8,703 bases of DNA. Origin: an uncultured Bacilli bacterium (lineage in GTDB: Bacteria > Bacillota_I > Bacilli_A > RF39 > UBA660). Shown here piece after piece: positions 1 to 5,487 of this stretch. Numbering within the stretch: position 1 is the stretch's first letter; every line of letters starts with the position of its first letter. Position numbers and translations under genes: made by a program. Under the pieces are notes generated by a model. It had not been told where the DNA came from, searched no databases, and worked only from the letters and a program-made list of their open reading frames with translations. Where the stretch lies: positions 1 to 8,703 of the forward strand of contig CANRDR010000062.1 of NCBI GenBank assembly GCA_947629425.1, given 5' to 3'.

Positions 1-610
1 GTATATTGTTGTTAGGCATAACAGGTGCTTCTGGCATACTATTATTTTGAAATGCATTTACATTACTATCAGGTGTATTATTGTTAGGCATAACAGGTAT
101 TTCTGGCATACCCATGTTTTGATTTAAATTATTATTAACAGACATATCACCAGTATTAATATTTGATTGAGTGTTATTGTTTATTGAATTAGAATCAATA
201 CTTTGATTTTGTATATTATCATTTATTTCACTATTCTTAGAAAATGCTAATATAGGGAAAAATACTGGACTTATAAGTAACATTCCAATCGCAAAAGCAC
301 TACTTTTTCCAAATTTTTGTGCTAAAAGATTGTATGATTTATATAAAATTATCAAATTAACTATGGGGATTAGCAATAATACTACATTCCAAGCAGGCAT
401 TCCAACTATTTCAAATAATACAATTTGATTGTATATAGGGATAAGCGCTTCCCATCCATTCTTTCCACATTTTTTAAAAATTTTGTAGTATGATATGACT
501 AACAAAATTGTTGCAATACTTGCAATAATCATGGTTATTATTGGAATAATAAATGCTGCTCCAATTCCTAATCCTAGTGCAGTTATTGCAGATGATTCAT
601 TTGAATACAT
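1..610 (-). CDS. DUF5684 family membrane protein, 3' end beyond window
   Basis: The reading frame opens at ATG 610 and runs off the left edge after 203 codons, so its C-terminus is missing. The start is fixed by AGAGAGGAG about 8 bases upstream (618-626) and a good promoter behind it. Residues 12-42, 71-91 and 104-124 are hydrophobic membrane segments. Between them lies the segment KIFKKCGKNGWEALIPIYN (residues 43-61), which together with the following NVVLLLIPIVNLII resembles the core of DUF5684 proteins, often found beside signal-peptidase-like genes; function unknown. After residue 125 the protein becomes a polar N/S/Q-rich disordered tail, then repeats of MPE-(A/I)-PVMPNNN. The membrane core is conserved-looking while the tail is low complexity, so the tail is probably a flexible extension. 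Family assignment is from remembered sequence similarity; the role is not known to me. Confidence 0.8.
   Translation of the reverse strand, partial: MYSNESSAITALGLGIGAAFIIPIITMIIASIATILLVISYYKIFKKCGKNGWEALIPIYNQIVLFEIVGMPAWNVVLLLIPIVNLIILYKSYNLLAQKFGKSSAFAIGMLLISPVFFPILAFSKNSEINDNIQNQSIDSNSINNNTQSNINTGDMSVNNNLNQNMGMPEIPVMPNNNTPDSNVNAFQNNSMPEAPVMPNNNI
9..110 (-). repeat. 24-residue tandem repeat in tail of DUF5684 protein
   Basis: Bases 9-38 and 81-110 match at 28 of 30 positions with a 72-base period, exactly 24 codons. Each copy encodes a block of the type MPE-(A/I)-PVMPNNN. The second copy runs towards the window edge, so more copies may lie outside. In-frame periodicity shows expansion of a protein tail rather than a free DNA repeat. 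Confidence 0.8.
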
Positions 611-635
611 ATTTTTACTCCTCTCTATAATATAG

Positions 636-664
636 ATTATAGAAGATATTGTTTTTTTATTCAA
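636..664 (-). promoter_or_regulatory. SigA-type promoter of the DUF5684 gene
   Basis: On the minus strand a TTGAAT -35 (664-659) is followed after exactly 17 bases by a perfect TATAAT -10 (641-636). Transcription would start near 629, giving a leader of about 20 bases that carries the AGAGAGGAG ribosome binding site. Confidence 0.7.
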
Positions 665-668
665 GTAT

Positions 669-698
669 AAAAATAATCTATAACTATTAAAGTTATAG
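669..698 (-). terminator. Rho-independent terminator of the small membrane protein gene
   Basis: A perfect 8-bp stem (678-685 with 691-698, loop ATTAA) is followed on the minus strand by ATTATTTTT. It lies about 30 bases past the stop codon of the minus-strand gene at 729-1049 and just before the -35 of the next gene, so the two minus genes appear to be separate transcription units. Confidence 0.65.
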
Positions 699-728
699 AA
701 ATATTATTAATATAAATATATTTTCTAA

Positions 729-1049
729 TTATAATAATTCTTTCATTTTATCATATTGTTTATATAAATATTGTACACCGTTTTCTAATCTAAAATAATG
801 AACTATATAAAATAATACAAATATTAAAAGTATTAAACCTATTATAGTAAATCCCCAAAAAATAATTCCTAATCCTAAAAATATAAACATAAATAAACAA
901 TAAAATAAAGTAACTACTAAATGAATATATCTTTCATGTTGAAAAAATCCTATTTTTATTAAATGGTCATTAATATCATTTTCTTTTATTTTTTTACTCT
1001 CTATTAAATTATCAATTTCTTTAATATAATCATATAAATACTTTTTCAT
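729..1049 (-). CDS. Small two-TM membrane protein, function unknown
   Basis: Encodes 106 residues from ATG 1049 (MKKYLYDYIKEID...). In-frame GTG 1058 and ATG 1055 are also possible and would add three or two residues. I prefer 1049 because it gives a natural MKK start, is preceded by AGTGA, and still lies inside the transcript predicted from the upstream promoter. The first ~40 residues are charged and probably helical. Two hydrophobic segments separated by a short glycine-containing turn lie at about 43-60 and 63-82 of this version. A basic/acidic tail ending DKMKELL follows. The charged-helix/TM hairpin/charged-helix layout is shared by small hypothetical proteins of AT-rich Bacillota, but I do not recognise a named family or catalytic motif. 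It has its own promoter and terminator, so it is a real monocistronic gene rather than a shadow frame. Confidence 0.7.
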   Translation of the reverse strand: MKKYLYDYIKEIDNLIESKKIKENDINDHLIKIGFFQHERYIHLVVTLFYCLFMFIFLGLGIIFWGFTIIGLILLIFVLFYIVHYFRLENGVQYLYKQYDKMKELL

Positions 1050-1065
1050 AATCATCACTATAATA

Positions 1066-1094
1066 ATTATAATTTTTTAATAACTATTTGTCAA
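1066..1094 (-). promoter_or_regulatory. Consensus SigA promoter of the 729-1049 gene
   Basis: Minus strand TTGACA (1094-1089), 17-base spacer, TATAAT (1071-1066): both boxes are perfect consensus. The expected start point is about 1059, only 10 bases before ATG 1049 and 4 before ATG 1055, so the mRNA would be almost leaderless. Confidence 0.8.
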
Positions 1095-1110
1095 AAATAC
1101 TATTTAGTTC

Positions 1111-1139
1111 TTTACACAAAGATTAATATATTGTAAAAT
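1111..1139 (+). promoter_or_regulatory. Probable SigA promoter of the SANT/Myb-repeat gene
   Basis: TTTACA (1111-1116), 17-base spacer, TAAAAT (1134-1139). Start would be near 1146, leaving a ~29-base leader. Boxes deviate from consensus at one position each. Confidence 0.5.
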
Positions 1140-1174
1140 TAAATTCGCAAATAAATTGAGAAAAGAGTGATTAT

Positions 1175-2218
1175 ATGCCTGGAGAAAAACATGTTTTTAC
1201 AGATGAAGAAATAGAATATATATTAGATAATTGGGGAAAATTATCAGCAAATAGTATAAGAAATAAAATAGGTTGTTCTTGGGCATCTGTATGTAAAATA
1301 GCAAAAGAACATGGATTAGAATTACCAAAATCAAATAATTGGACAGAAGAAGAAATAAATAAATTAAAAGAATTAGCTGATAAATATAATTATAAAGATA
1401 TTGCCAAATTATTAAATAAATCAGAGAAATCTGTATATTTTAAAGCAAGAAATTTAAATATTGAGTTAATAAAAGATAGTAAAGTTTGGACTAAAGAAGA
1501 AGAAGATTTATTAGCAGAATTATGGGGAACGCGTATTTTAGATACACTTGCTAAAAAATTTAATAGAACACCACGCGCAATTGTAGTTAAAGCTGAAAAA
1601 ATGGGATTAGGACCTATGATAAAAAATAATGGAGATTTAATGACTGTTAGAGATATAATGGATTTATTAAATGTTTCTTACGAAAGAATAACTAGAACAT
1701 GGGTAAAATATGGATTAAATTTAAAGAAAAAGAAAGTGACAAAACACAAATTTTATTATGCTATTAATTTAGATGAACTAATATTATTTTTAAAAAATAA
1801 TCAAAATCTATGGAATTCTAAATATCTAGAAAAAAATATTTTAGGAATTGAACCAGATTGGTTAAAAGAAAAAAGAAAAAAAGATTATTTAGAAGAAAAA
1901 GAAGAATATAGAAGATGGACTGATGAAGAGATTAAGTTAGCAGTAGAATTATTTAAAATAAAAAAATCTTATAAAGAAATAGCTGCGAGATTAAATAGAA
2001 GTGAAGTAAGTGTTGCGACAATTATAAGAAATCAAGGCTATAGTTATAGATTACCAAAATATTGGACTGGAAAAGAATTAAAATATTTAAAAGATAATTA
2101 TGAAAATATGTCATATAAAGAAATTGCTCAAGAATTAGGAAGAACTACAAGAGCTACTGAAACTAAGGCTTTAGAATTAGGATATAAAAAAAGATTAATT
2201 AAGAAAAAAGAAGATTAA
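1175..2218 (+). CDS. DNA-binding protein with five SANT/Myb-like repeats and a central HTH
   Basis: This 347-residue basic protein is built from repeated ~42-residue units. Each begins with an aromatic/T-x-E-E motif (FTDEEIEYI, WTEEEINKL, WTKEEEDLL, WTDEEIKLA, WTGKELKYL) and ends with a second helix-turn-helix pair of the type YKEIAxxLxRSxxSVxxxxxxLG. Units lie at residues 8-50, 56-97, 105-145, 248-289 and 297-337. Residues 155-207 form a different HTH-like segment (LMTVRDIMDLLNVSYERI... ending LDELILFLK), resembling excisionase/MerR-type domains. Residues 226-247 are a charged linker. SANT/Myb-like and GcrA-like tandem HTH proteins are frequent in phages and mobile elements of Bacillota; the target is unknown. 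The start at 1175 has only a weak AGAGTGA site 4 bases upstream. It reads alone, with its own promoter and terminator. No catalytic domain is seen, so a DNA-binding, regulatory or architectural role is inferred. Confidence 0.85.
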   Translation: MPGEKHVFTDEEIEYILDNWGKLSANSIRNKIGCSWASVCKIAKEHGLELPKSNNWTEEEINKLKELADKYNYKDIAKLLNKSEKSVYFKARNLNIELIKDSKVWTKEEEDLLAELWGTRILDTLAKKFNRTPRAIVVKAEKMGLGPMIKNNGDLMTVRDIMDLLNVSYERITRTWVKYGLNLKKKKVTKHKFYYAINLDELILFLKNNQNLWNSKYLEKNILGIEPDWLKEKRKKDYLEEKEEYRRWTDEEIKLAVELFKIKKSYKEIAARLNRSEVSVATIIRNQGYSYRLPKYWTGKELKYLKDNYENMSYKEIAQELGRTTRATETKALELGYKKRLIKKKED

Positions 2219-2231
2219 TTAAATATAAAAT

Positions 2232-2279
2232 AACCTATAATGAGGACTTAAAAAAGAGAGACCAACTTTATAGGTTTTT
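2232..2279 (+). terminator. Terminator hairpin with unusually long loop after the SANT/Myb gene
   Basis: AACCTATAA (2232-2240) pairs perfectly with TTATAGGTT (2268-2276), and the T run 2275-2279 follows. The 27-base loop (2241-2267) is purine-rich and richer in G+C than the surrounding sequence. It lies 14 bases past the stop codon, so a Rho-independent terminator is the simplest reading. Confidence 0.6.
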
Positions 2280-2370
2280 AATTTGTCTTGATGTATAATA
2301 AAAGAAATTTTATGAAATTATGTCAAAAGAATTACCAACTCCTTAAAAATTCTTAAAGAAGAAAAATAAT

Positions 2371-2398
2371 AAAAAAGAACTGAATAAATTACAGTTCT
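2371..2398 (-). terminator. Rho-independent terminator of the holin transcript
   Basis: AGAACTG (2376-2382) pairs perfectly with CAGTTCT (2392-2398). Read on the minus strand the stem is followed by TTTTTTATTATTTTT. It ends a ~85-base 3' untranslated region downstream of the holin stop codon at 2481. Confidence 0.7.
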
Positions 2399-2447
2399 AA
2401 CTAAATTAAATGTTAGTTATTTAAATGGACATTTAAGAGGAGGATCC
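2398..2447 (-). other. CU-rich segment and two hairpins in the holin 3' UTR
   Basis: On the minus strand, downstream of the holin stop, a segment GGATCCTCCTCTT (2447-2435) precedes two perfect inverted repeats: TTAAATG/CATTTAA at 2421-2436 and TAACTAA/TTAGTTA at 2398-2419. The terminator follows. The CU-rich stretch contains CCTCCT, the anti-Shine-Dalgarno core, and is far richer in G+C than its surroundings. Read on the plus strand it looks like a strong ribosome binding site (AAGAGGAGGATC), but the only ATG behind it gives a three-codon frame. A 3'-UTR-derived regulatory RNA is possible but unproven. Confidence 0.35.
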
Positions 2448-2480
2448 GTATAATATATGTATAAATAATCAAGATAATAA

Positions 2481-2849
2481 TTATTCTTCATCATTAGTGT
2501 TATTAATTTCATCTAATTTATTTCTTAAAATCTTAGGAACTTTAATACCCATTTTAGTCCAATTATCTACAATTGCAAGTCCTTCATTAGCAATAAATAC
2601 AAGAATAATAATATTTCTTATATTAATACTATTTTCAAATACTTTATCTAATTGAACAGATAAGAATATAATTACTAAATAACCTAATTTTTTAATAAAT
2701 GTTTTCAAAGTTAATTTTGTACTAACTTTTTTATTATAAAATGATCTTAATATTAAAGTAATATAATCAATAATGATAAAAGATAATAAAGTTTTAAATA
2801 ATGAGTCTATACCTCCTAACATTAAATTTATAGAAAAAGCTTTTAACAT
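2481..2849 (-). CDS. Phage-type holin, Cph1/TcdE family (Phage_holin_4_1)
   Basis: This 122-residue protein matches the toxin-secretion/phage-lysis holin family. IIDYITLI sits in the first membrane helix region (residues 20-37), KKVSTKLTLKTFIKKLGYLVIIFL in the middle (40-63), then a third hydrophobic segment and the diagnostic ANEGLAIVDNWTKMGIKVP (87-105) before a charged tail. Family members form membrane pores that release endolysin or large toxins. The frame stays open upstream to 2924, but ATG 2849 is preferred because AAAAGGTGG lies just upstream (spacing about 4) and the protein then has the usual family length. No endolysin, tail gene or toxin is adjacent, so this is an isolated lysis gene, perhaps a prophage remnant or a domesticated copy. 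Family call is firm; its present function is inference. Confidence 0.85.
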   Translation of the reverse strand: MLKAFSINLMLGGIDSLFKTLLSFIIIDYITLILRSFYNKKVSTKLTLKTFIKKLGYLVIIFLSVQLDKVFENSINIRNIIILVFIANEGLAIVDNWTKMGIKVPKILRNKLDEINNTNDEE

Positions 2850-2927
2850 ATAACCACCTTTTCCAATATATCTTATGTATAAAATAAATATGTTTATTGG
2901 CTTTTGTCTTGATAAAAATAACATATC

Positions 2928-2956
2928 TTGAATAATTATATAAATTATATTATTAT
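2928..2956 (+). promoter_or_regulatory. Probable promoter of the DUF975-CmpB gene
   Basis: TTGAAT (2928-2933), 17-base spacer, TATTAT (2951-2956), overlapping a TATAAT at 2954-2959. An AGAGGA ribosome binding site (2963-2968) and ATG 2977 follow, so the leader is only ~14 bases. Confidence 0.5.
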
Positions 2957-2976
2957 AATAATAGAGGAAAAGTAGT

Positions 2977-4500
2977 ATGAGTAATAAAAGTATCAGAAAG
3001 AAAGCTAGGAAAAATGTAAAAAAATACTATTGGAGTAGTTTAATAGTATCTTTTATAATGCTTATTTTAGTTAATGGTGGATATAATTACTATACTGTTA
3101 TAGAAAAACCTATAAAAGAATTAGGACATACTATATTAATAGAAAAAAATATATTTATATATGATAAAATAGATAAAACGTTTGATAGAATAGAACAAAA
3201 AACTAAAACATATCATCCTACTAAAGGAGTACTGTCAGTATTTTTTAATCAAATTATAGGTAGTGGATATATTATATTAGGAATAATTAATACATTACTT
3301 ATATTTATGACACATACTTCATTACCTAATTTAGTAATAGAATTATTAGGTATACTTTTAGTAATGTTATTATATATATTTATACAGAATGTAATAAGTG
3401 TAGGTAAAAATAGATATTATTTAGAGCATTATAAATATAAAAAAAGTTATATTGATAAATTATTTTTTGTATATAGAGTTAAAAAAACTATAAATGTTTC
3501 TTATATTATGTTATTAAAAACAATATATAATGTATTATGGTATTTAACTATATTTGGAGGTATATATAAATATTATGAATATTTTATGATACCTTATATA
3601 TTAGCAGAAAATCCAAAAATAAAACCTAAAGATGCATTTTTATTATCTAAAGATATGATGAATGGTAATAAATTAAATTTATTAAAAACTCAAATATTAT
3701 TATTACCATATTATATAGTAGGTATACTTACATTTAATTTAAGTAATATATTTTATTTTAATATATATAAAGAATCATTATATGCAGGAATATATTTTAA
3801 TATAAGAGAAAAATTATTAAAAAAGAATGTAAATTACAGAGAATATTTTAAAGATGAATTATTAGATAAAGGGAATTTAAATGAAAGTTATCCTAGCGAT
3901 TTATATTTTATAAAAGAACCTAAAAAAAATAAATGGTTAAGATTAGATTATAATGTTAAGTATAGTTTAGAAATATTAATATTACTTTTCTTTAGTTGTG
4001 CTTTAATAGGATTTATTTGGGAAGTTTTATTAAATTATATAGTTAATGGCTTTTATATGAAGAAAGGTAGTATGCATGGCCCATGGATACCAATTTATGG
4101 ATATGGAGCACTAGCAATATTAATACTTTTAGGAAAATTAAAAGATAAACCATTAAAATTGTTTTTAAGTTCTATAGGTTTATGTGGAATAATAGAATAT
4201 TTTACTGGATGGTATTTAGAAGTATTTCATCATATGAAATGGTGGGATTATACTGATTACTTTTTAAATATTAAAGGAAGAATTTGTTTAGAAGGTTTAT
4301 TAATATTTGGTATAGCAGGAATTATATTTGTATATGTTTTAGCACCACTTTTAAATAATATTTTTAATAAATTAAGTAAAAAAACTAGATGGATTATAGC
4401 GAGTATATTAGTAGGGTTATATTTAATTGATTTAGTATTATCAACAATTACTCCTAATATAGAAGCAGGAATTACTTTATTTAAAATATTAAGACTTTAG
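2977..4500 (+). CDS. DUF975 / CmpB-like (ABC_trans_CmpB) fusion membrane protein
   Basis: The 507-residue protein has two parts. Residues 1-285 resemble DUF975. They comprise a basic N-terminus (SIRKKARKNVKKYYWSS), a membrane helix at 18-35, an extra-membrane loop, helices at about 97-112, 118-139, 175-196 and 237-256, and the PYILAENPKIKPKDAFLLSKDMMNGNK segment typical of the family. After a charged linker (285-328), residues 329-495 match the putative ABC-transporter type IV (CmpB-like) family. Landmarks are GFIWEV (345-350), KKGSMHGPWIPIYGYG (362-377), IEYFTGWYLEVFH (406-418), WWDYTD (422-427) and GRICLEG (434-440), with further membrane helices around. No nucleotide-binding domain is adjacent, so a transporter role is not shown. 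AGAGGA lies 9 bases before the start. The TAG stop is inside the terminator stem. Domain names are recalled; the joint function is unknown. Confidence 0.8.
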   Translation: MSNKSIRKKARKNVKKYYWSSLIVSFIMLILVNGGYNYYTVIEKPIKELGHTILIEKNIFIYDKIDKTFDRIEQKTKTYHPTKGVLSVFFNQIIGSGYIILGIINTLLIFMTHTSLPNLVIELLGILLVMLLYIFIQNVISVGKNRYYLEHYKYKKSYIDKLFFVYRVKKTINVSYIMLLKTIYNVLWYLTIFGGIYKYYEYFMIPYILAENPKIKPKDAFLLSKDMMNGNKLNLLKTQILLLPYYIVGILTFNLSNIFYFNIYKESLYAGIYFNIREKLLKKNVNYREYFKDELLDKGNLNESYPSDLYFIKEPKKNKWLRLDYNVKYSLEILILLFFSCALIGFIWEVLLNYIVNGFYMKKGSMHGPWIPIYGYGALAILILLGKLKDKPLKLFLSSIGLCGIIEYFTGWYLEVFHHMKWWDYTDYFLNIKGRICLEGLLIFGIAGIIFVYVLAPLLNNIFNKLSKKTRWIIASILVGLYLIDLVLSTITPNIEAGITLFKILRL

Positions 4501-4518
4501 ATATTCTAGAGTTTTTTT
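4494..4518 (+). terminator. Terminator overlapping the stop codon of the fusion gene
   Basis: ACTTTAGA (4494-4501) pairs with TCTAGAGT (4505-4512) with one T-G wobble, loop TAT, followed by seven T (4512-4518). The TAG stop (4498-4500) is part of the left arm. Confidence 0.8.
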
Positions 4519-4521
4519 ATT

Positions 4522-4552
4522 TAAAAATGAAAATTAAAGTTTCTCATTTTTA
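4522..4552 (-). terminator. Weak hairpin over the 3' end of the XRE gene
   Basis: TAAAAATGA (4522-4530) pairs perfectly with TCATTTTTA (4544-4552), and the minus-strand stop codon (4536-4534) lies in the loop. There is no T run directly after the stem on the minus strand, so its role as terminator for the convergent regulator gene is uncertain. Confidence 0.3.
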
Positions 4553-4980
4553 GTTCTACCACATAACCAATCTAATGAAATTTTATATTTTTTACATATT
4601 TGATATGCAAATGCAGTTAATAGCATAGTTTTACCTGATTCATAAGCACTTATAACTGAGTGTGTTGTATGAAGTAATTCTGCTAATTTAACTTGAGTTA
4701 TATTATTATCTTTTCTAAATTGTAATAAATTTTTTCCTATAACTTTTTTATCAAGTTTATCTAAATTAATATAATTATTATTTTTTTCACTTAATCCTAA
4801 TAAATAATTCATACTTACATTATAAAAATTAGCGAGTGTATTTAAATGTTTTAAAGGAATAATTCTAACATCATTTTCCCATGCCCAATATGTTGGTTGT
4901 TTTACTTTTAAAATATCAGCAATATCAGTTTGTTTATAATCTTGATATTCTCTCATATTTTTTATTTGTTCTCCTATCAT
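4534..4980 (-). CDS. Tandem double-XRE (Cro/CI-type) transcriptional regulator
   Basis: The 148-residue protein consists almost wholly of two XRE helix-turn-helix domains. Domain 1 (about 3-63) reads IGEQIKNMREYQDYKQTDIADILKV... and ends YNVSMNYLLGLS. Domain 2 (about 81-141) reads IGKNLLQFRKDNNITQVKLAELLHT... and ends YKISLDWLCGRT. A short polar linker joins them. No dimerisation, sensor or peptidase domain follows, so one chain may bind DNA as a built-in pseudo-dimer. In-frame TTG 4995 and GTG 4992 are alternative starts. I prefer ATG 4980 because GGTGA, part of the anti-SD complement, lies 8-9 bases upstream. The gene is divergent from the pilin-like gene at 5086 and their promoters overlap, a typical layout for an autoregulated repressor that also controls its neighbour. 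The DNA target and signal are unknown. Confidence 0.85.
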   Translation of the reverse strand: MIGEQIKNMREYQDYKQTDIADILKVKQPTYWAWENDVRIIPLKHLNTLANFYNVSMNYLLGLSEKNNNYINLDKLDKKVIGKNLLQFRKDNNITQVKLAELLHTTHSVISAYESGKTMLLTAFAYQICKKYKISLDWLCGRTKNEKL

Positions 4981-5031
4981 ATTATTTTTCACCAACTTAA
5001 TTTTCCCATTAAAACAAAATTAATCTTTTTA

Positions 5032-5061
5032 AGTATAGACAAATACGACATTTTGTTGTAA
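5032..5061 (-). promoter_or_regulatory. Candidate promoter of the XRE regulator gene
   Basis: Minus strand TTACAA (5061-5056), 18-base spacer, TATACT (5037-5032). It lies on top of the plus-strand promoter of the pilin-like gene, so RNA polymerase binding in the two directions would be mutually exclusive. Leader of about 45 bases. Confidence 0.45.
5034..5050 (+). repeat. First copy of promoter element TATAGACAAATRCGACA
   Basis: This 17-base element matches 5451-5467 at 16 of 17 positions. Its right half begins an imperfect palindrome, TACGACATTTTGTTGTA (5044-5060), with one mismatched pair between arms TACGACA and TGTTGTA. It lies between the XRE gene and the pilin-like gene and is a candidate operator. 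Confidence 0.55.
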
Positions 5062-5067
5062 TATAAT
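5036..5067 (+). promoter_or_regulatory. Promoter of the pilin-like gene
   Basis: TAGACA (5036-5041) is followed by TAATAT (5059-5064) at 17 bases, overlapping a perfect TATAAT (5062-5067) at 20 bases. The same TAGACA box with a 17-base spacer heads the candidate small RNA downstream. A strong GGAGGT site (5071-5076) follows, 9 bases before ATG 5086. Confidence 0.6.
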
Positions 5068-5085
5068 AGCGGAGGTTGATAATAA

Positions 5086-5361
5086 ATGAAGGAAGCAAGT
5101 GGAGAATTAAGTATGACAGCAGTAGCAGTAGTTGCAATAGCAGCAATAGGAGTATTGTTTACTACTCTAATATGGCCAAATATTAAAAATTCTTTACAAA
5201 GACAACAAATGTGTACTGCTGCCTATGCATGTACAGACTGTAATGGTAAAACATGTAGTTGCCAATATGATGAAAAAAAAGATGGAAAATGGACAACTCA
5301 AACTATTACATGTTCTGATCCTAATGGTGAAGGTAAAACTACGTCTAAGTCAGATGAATAG
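5086..5361 (+). CDS. Small cysteine-rich pilin-like / membrane-anchored protein
   Basis: Encodes 91 residues. The N-terminus KEASGELSM is followed by a hydrophobic helix at 11-30 (TAVAVVAIAAIGVLFTTLIW), then PNIKNSLQRQQ and a hydrophilic tail. A short charged leader containing glycine, a hydrophobic helix and a Pro-Asn-Ile-Lys end of helix resembles type IV/Flp-type prepilins and related small surface proteins. However, no prepilin peptidase or assembly ATPase is in the window and the cleavage position is not certain. The tail has six cysteines: C43, C49, C52, C57, C59 and C76. If exported they could form three disulphides; if cytosolic, C49xxC52 and C57xC59 could bind metal. Start is fixed by GGAGGT 9 bases upstream. 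The gene stands between a divergent XRE regulator and a candidate small RNA that shares its promoter element. Function not recognised. Confidence 0.7.
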   Translation: MKEASGELSMTAVAVVAIAAIGVLFTTLIWPNIKNSLQRQQMCTAAYACTDCNGKTCSCQYDEKKDGKWTTQTITCSDPNGEGKTTSKSDE

Positions 5362-5409
5362 TAGTTTATAATTCTAAAGATTTATTTTTTATTTAGAGTT
5401 AATAAAAAA

Positions 5410-5436
5410 CAAAACTAAAATAAAGTTTTGCTTTTT
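5410..5436 (+). terminator. Terminator of the pilin-like gene
   Basis: CAAAACT (5410-5416) pairs perfectly with AGTTTTG (5424-5430), loop AAAATAA, followed by CTTTTT (5431-5436). An additional weaker inverted repeat, AATTCTAAA/TTTAGAGTT (5370-5378 and 5392-5400, one wobble), lies between the stop codon and this hairpin without its own T run. Confidence 0.7.
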
Positions 5437-5450
5437 AGATGAAAAAAAGA

Positions 5451-5467
5451 TATAGACAAATGCGACA
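5451..5467 (+). repeat. Second copy of promoter element TATAGACAAATRCGACA
   Basis: This matches 5034-5050 at 16 of 17 bases. Similarity continues more loosely through the -10, a GGAGG/GAAGG purine block and AATAAAT, but the ATG of the first copy corresponds to ATC here (5508-5510). Confidence 0.55.
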
Positions 5468-5481
5468 ATATATTATATAAT
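5453..5481 (+). promoter_or_regulatory. Promoter of the candidate structured RNA
   Basis: TAGACA (5453-5458), 17-base spacer, perfect TATAAT (5476-5481). Transcription would begin near 5488, which is exactly where the outer stem of the predicted RNA begins. Confidence 0.65.
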
Positions 5482-5487
5482 GATATT

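Noticed and set aside
2312..2355. Short plus-strand frames at 2312 (14 codons) and 2320 (MSKELPTP then stop)
   Set aside because: Too short, no ribosome binding site, and located in an AT-rich gap. MSKELPTP looks protein-like but nothing follows it.
2435..2465. Strong plus-strand SD-like AAGAGGAGGATC followed by ATG 2457
   Set aside because: The frame is ATG TAT AAA TAA, only three codons. The minus-strand 3' UTR reading is more informative.
2282..2913. TTTGTCTTGAT at 2282-2292 and 2903-2913 as possible attachment sites flanking the holin
   Set aside because: An 11-base direct repeat is expected by chance in a window this AT-rich, and no integrase or target-gene end is present.
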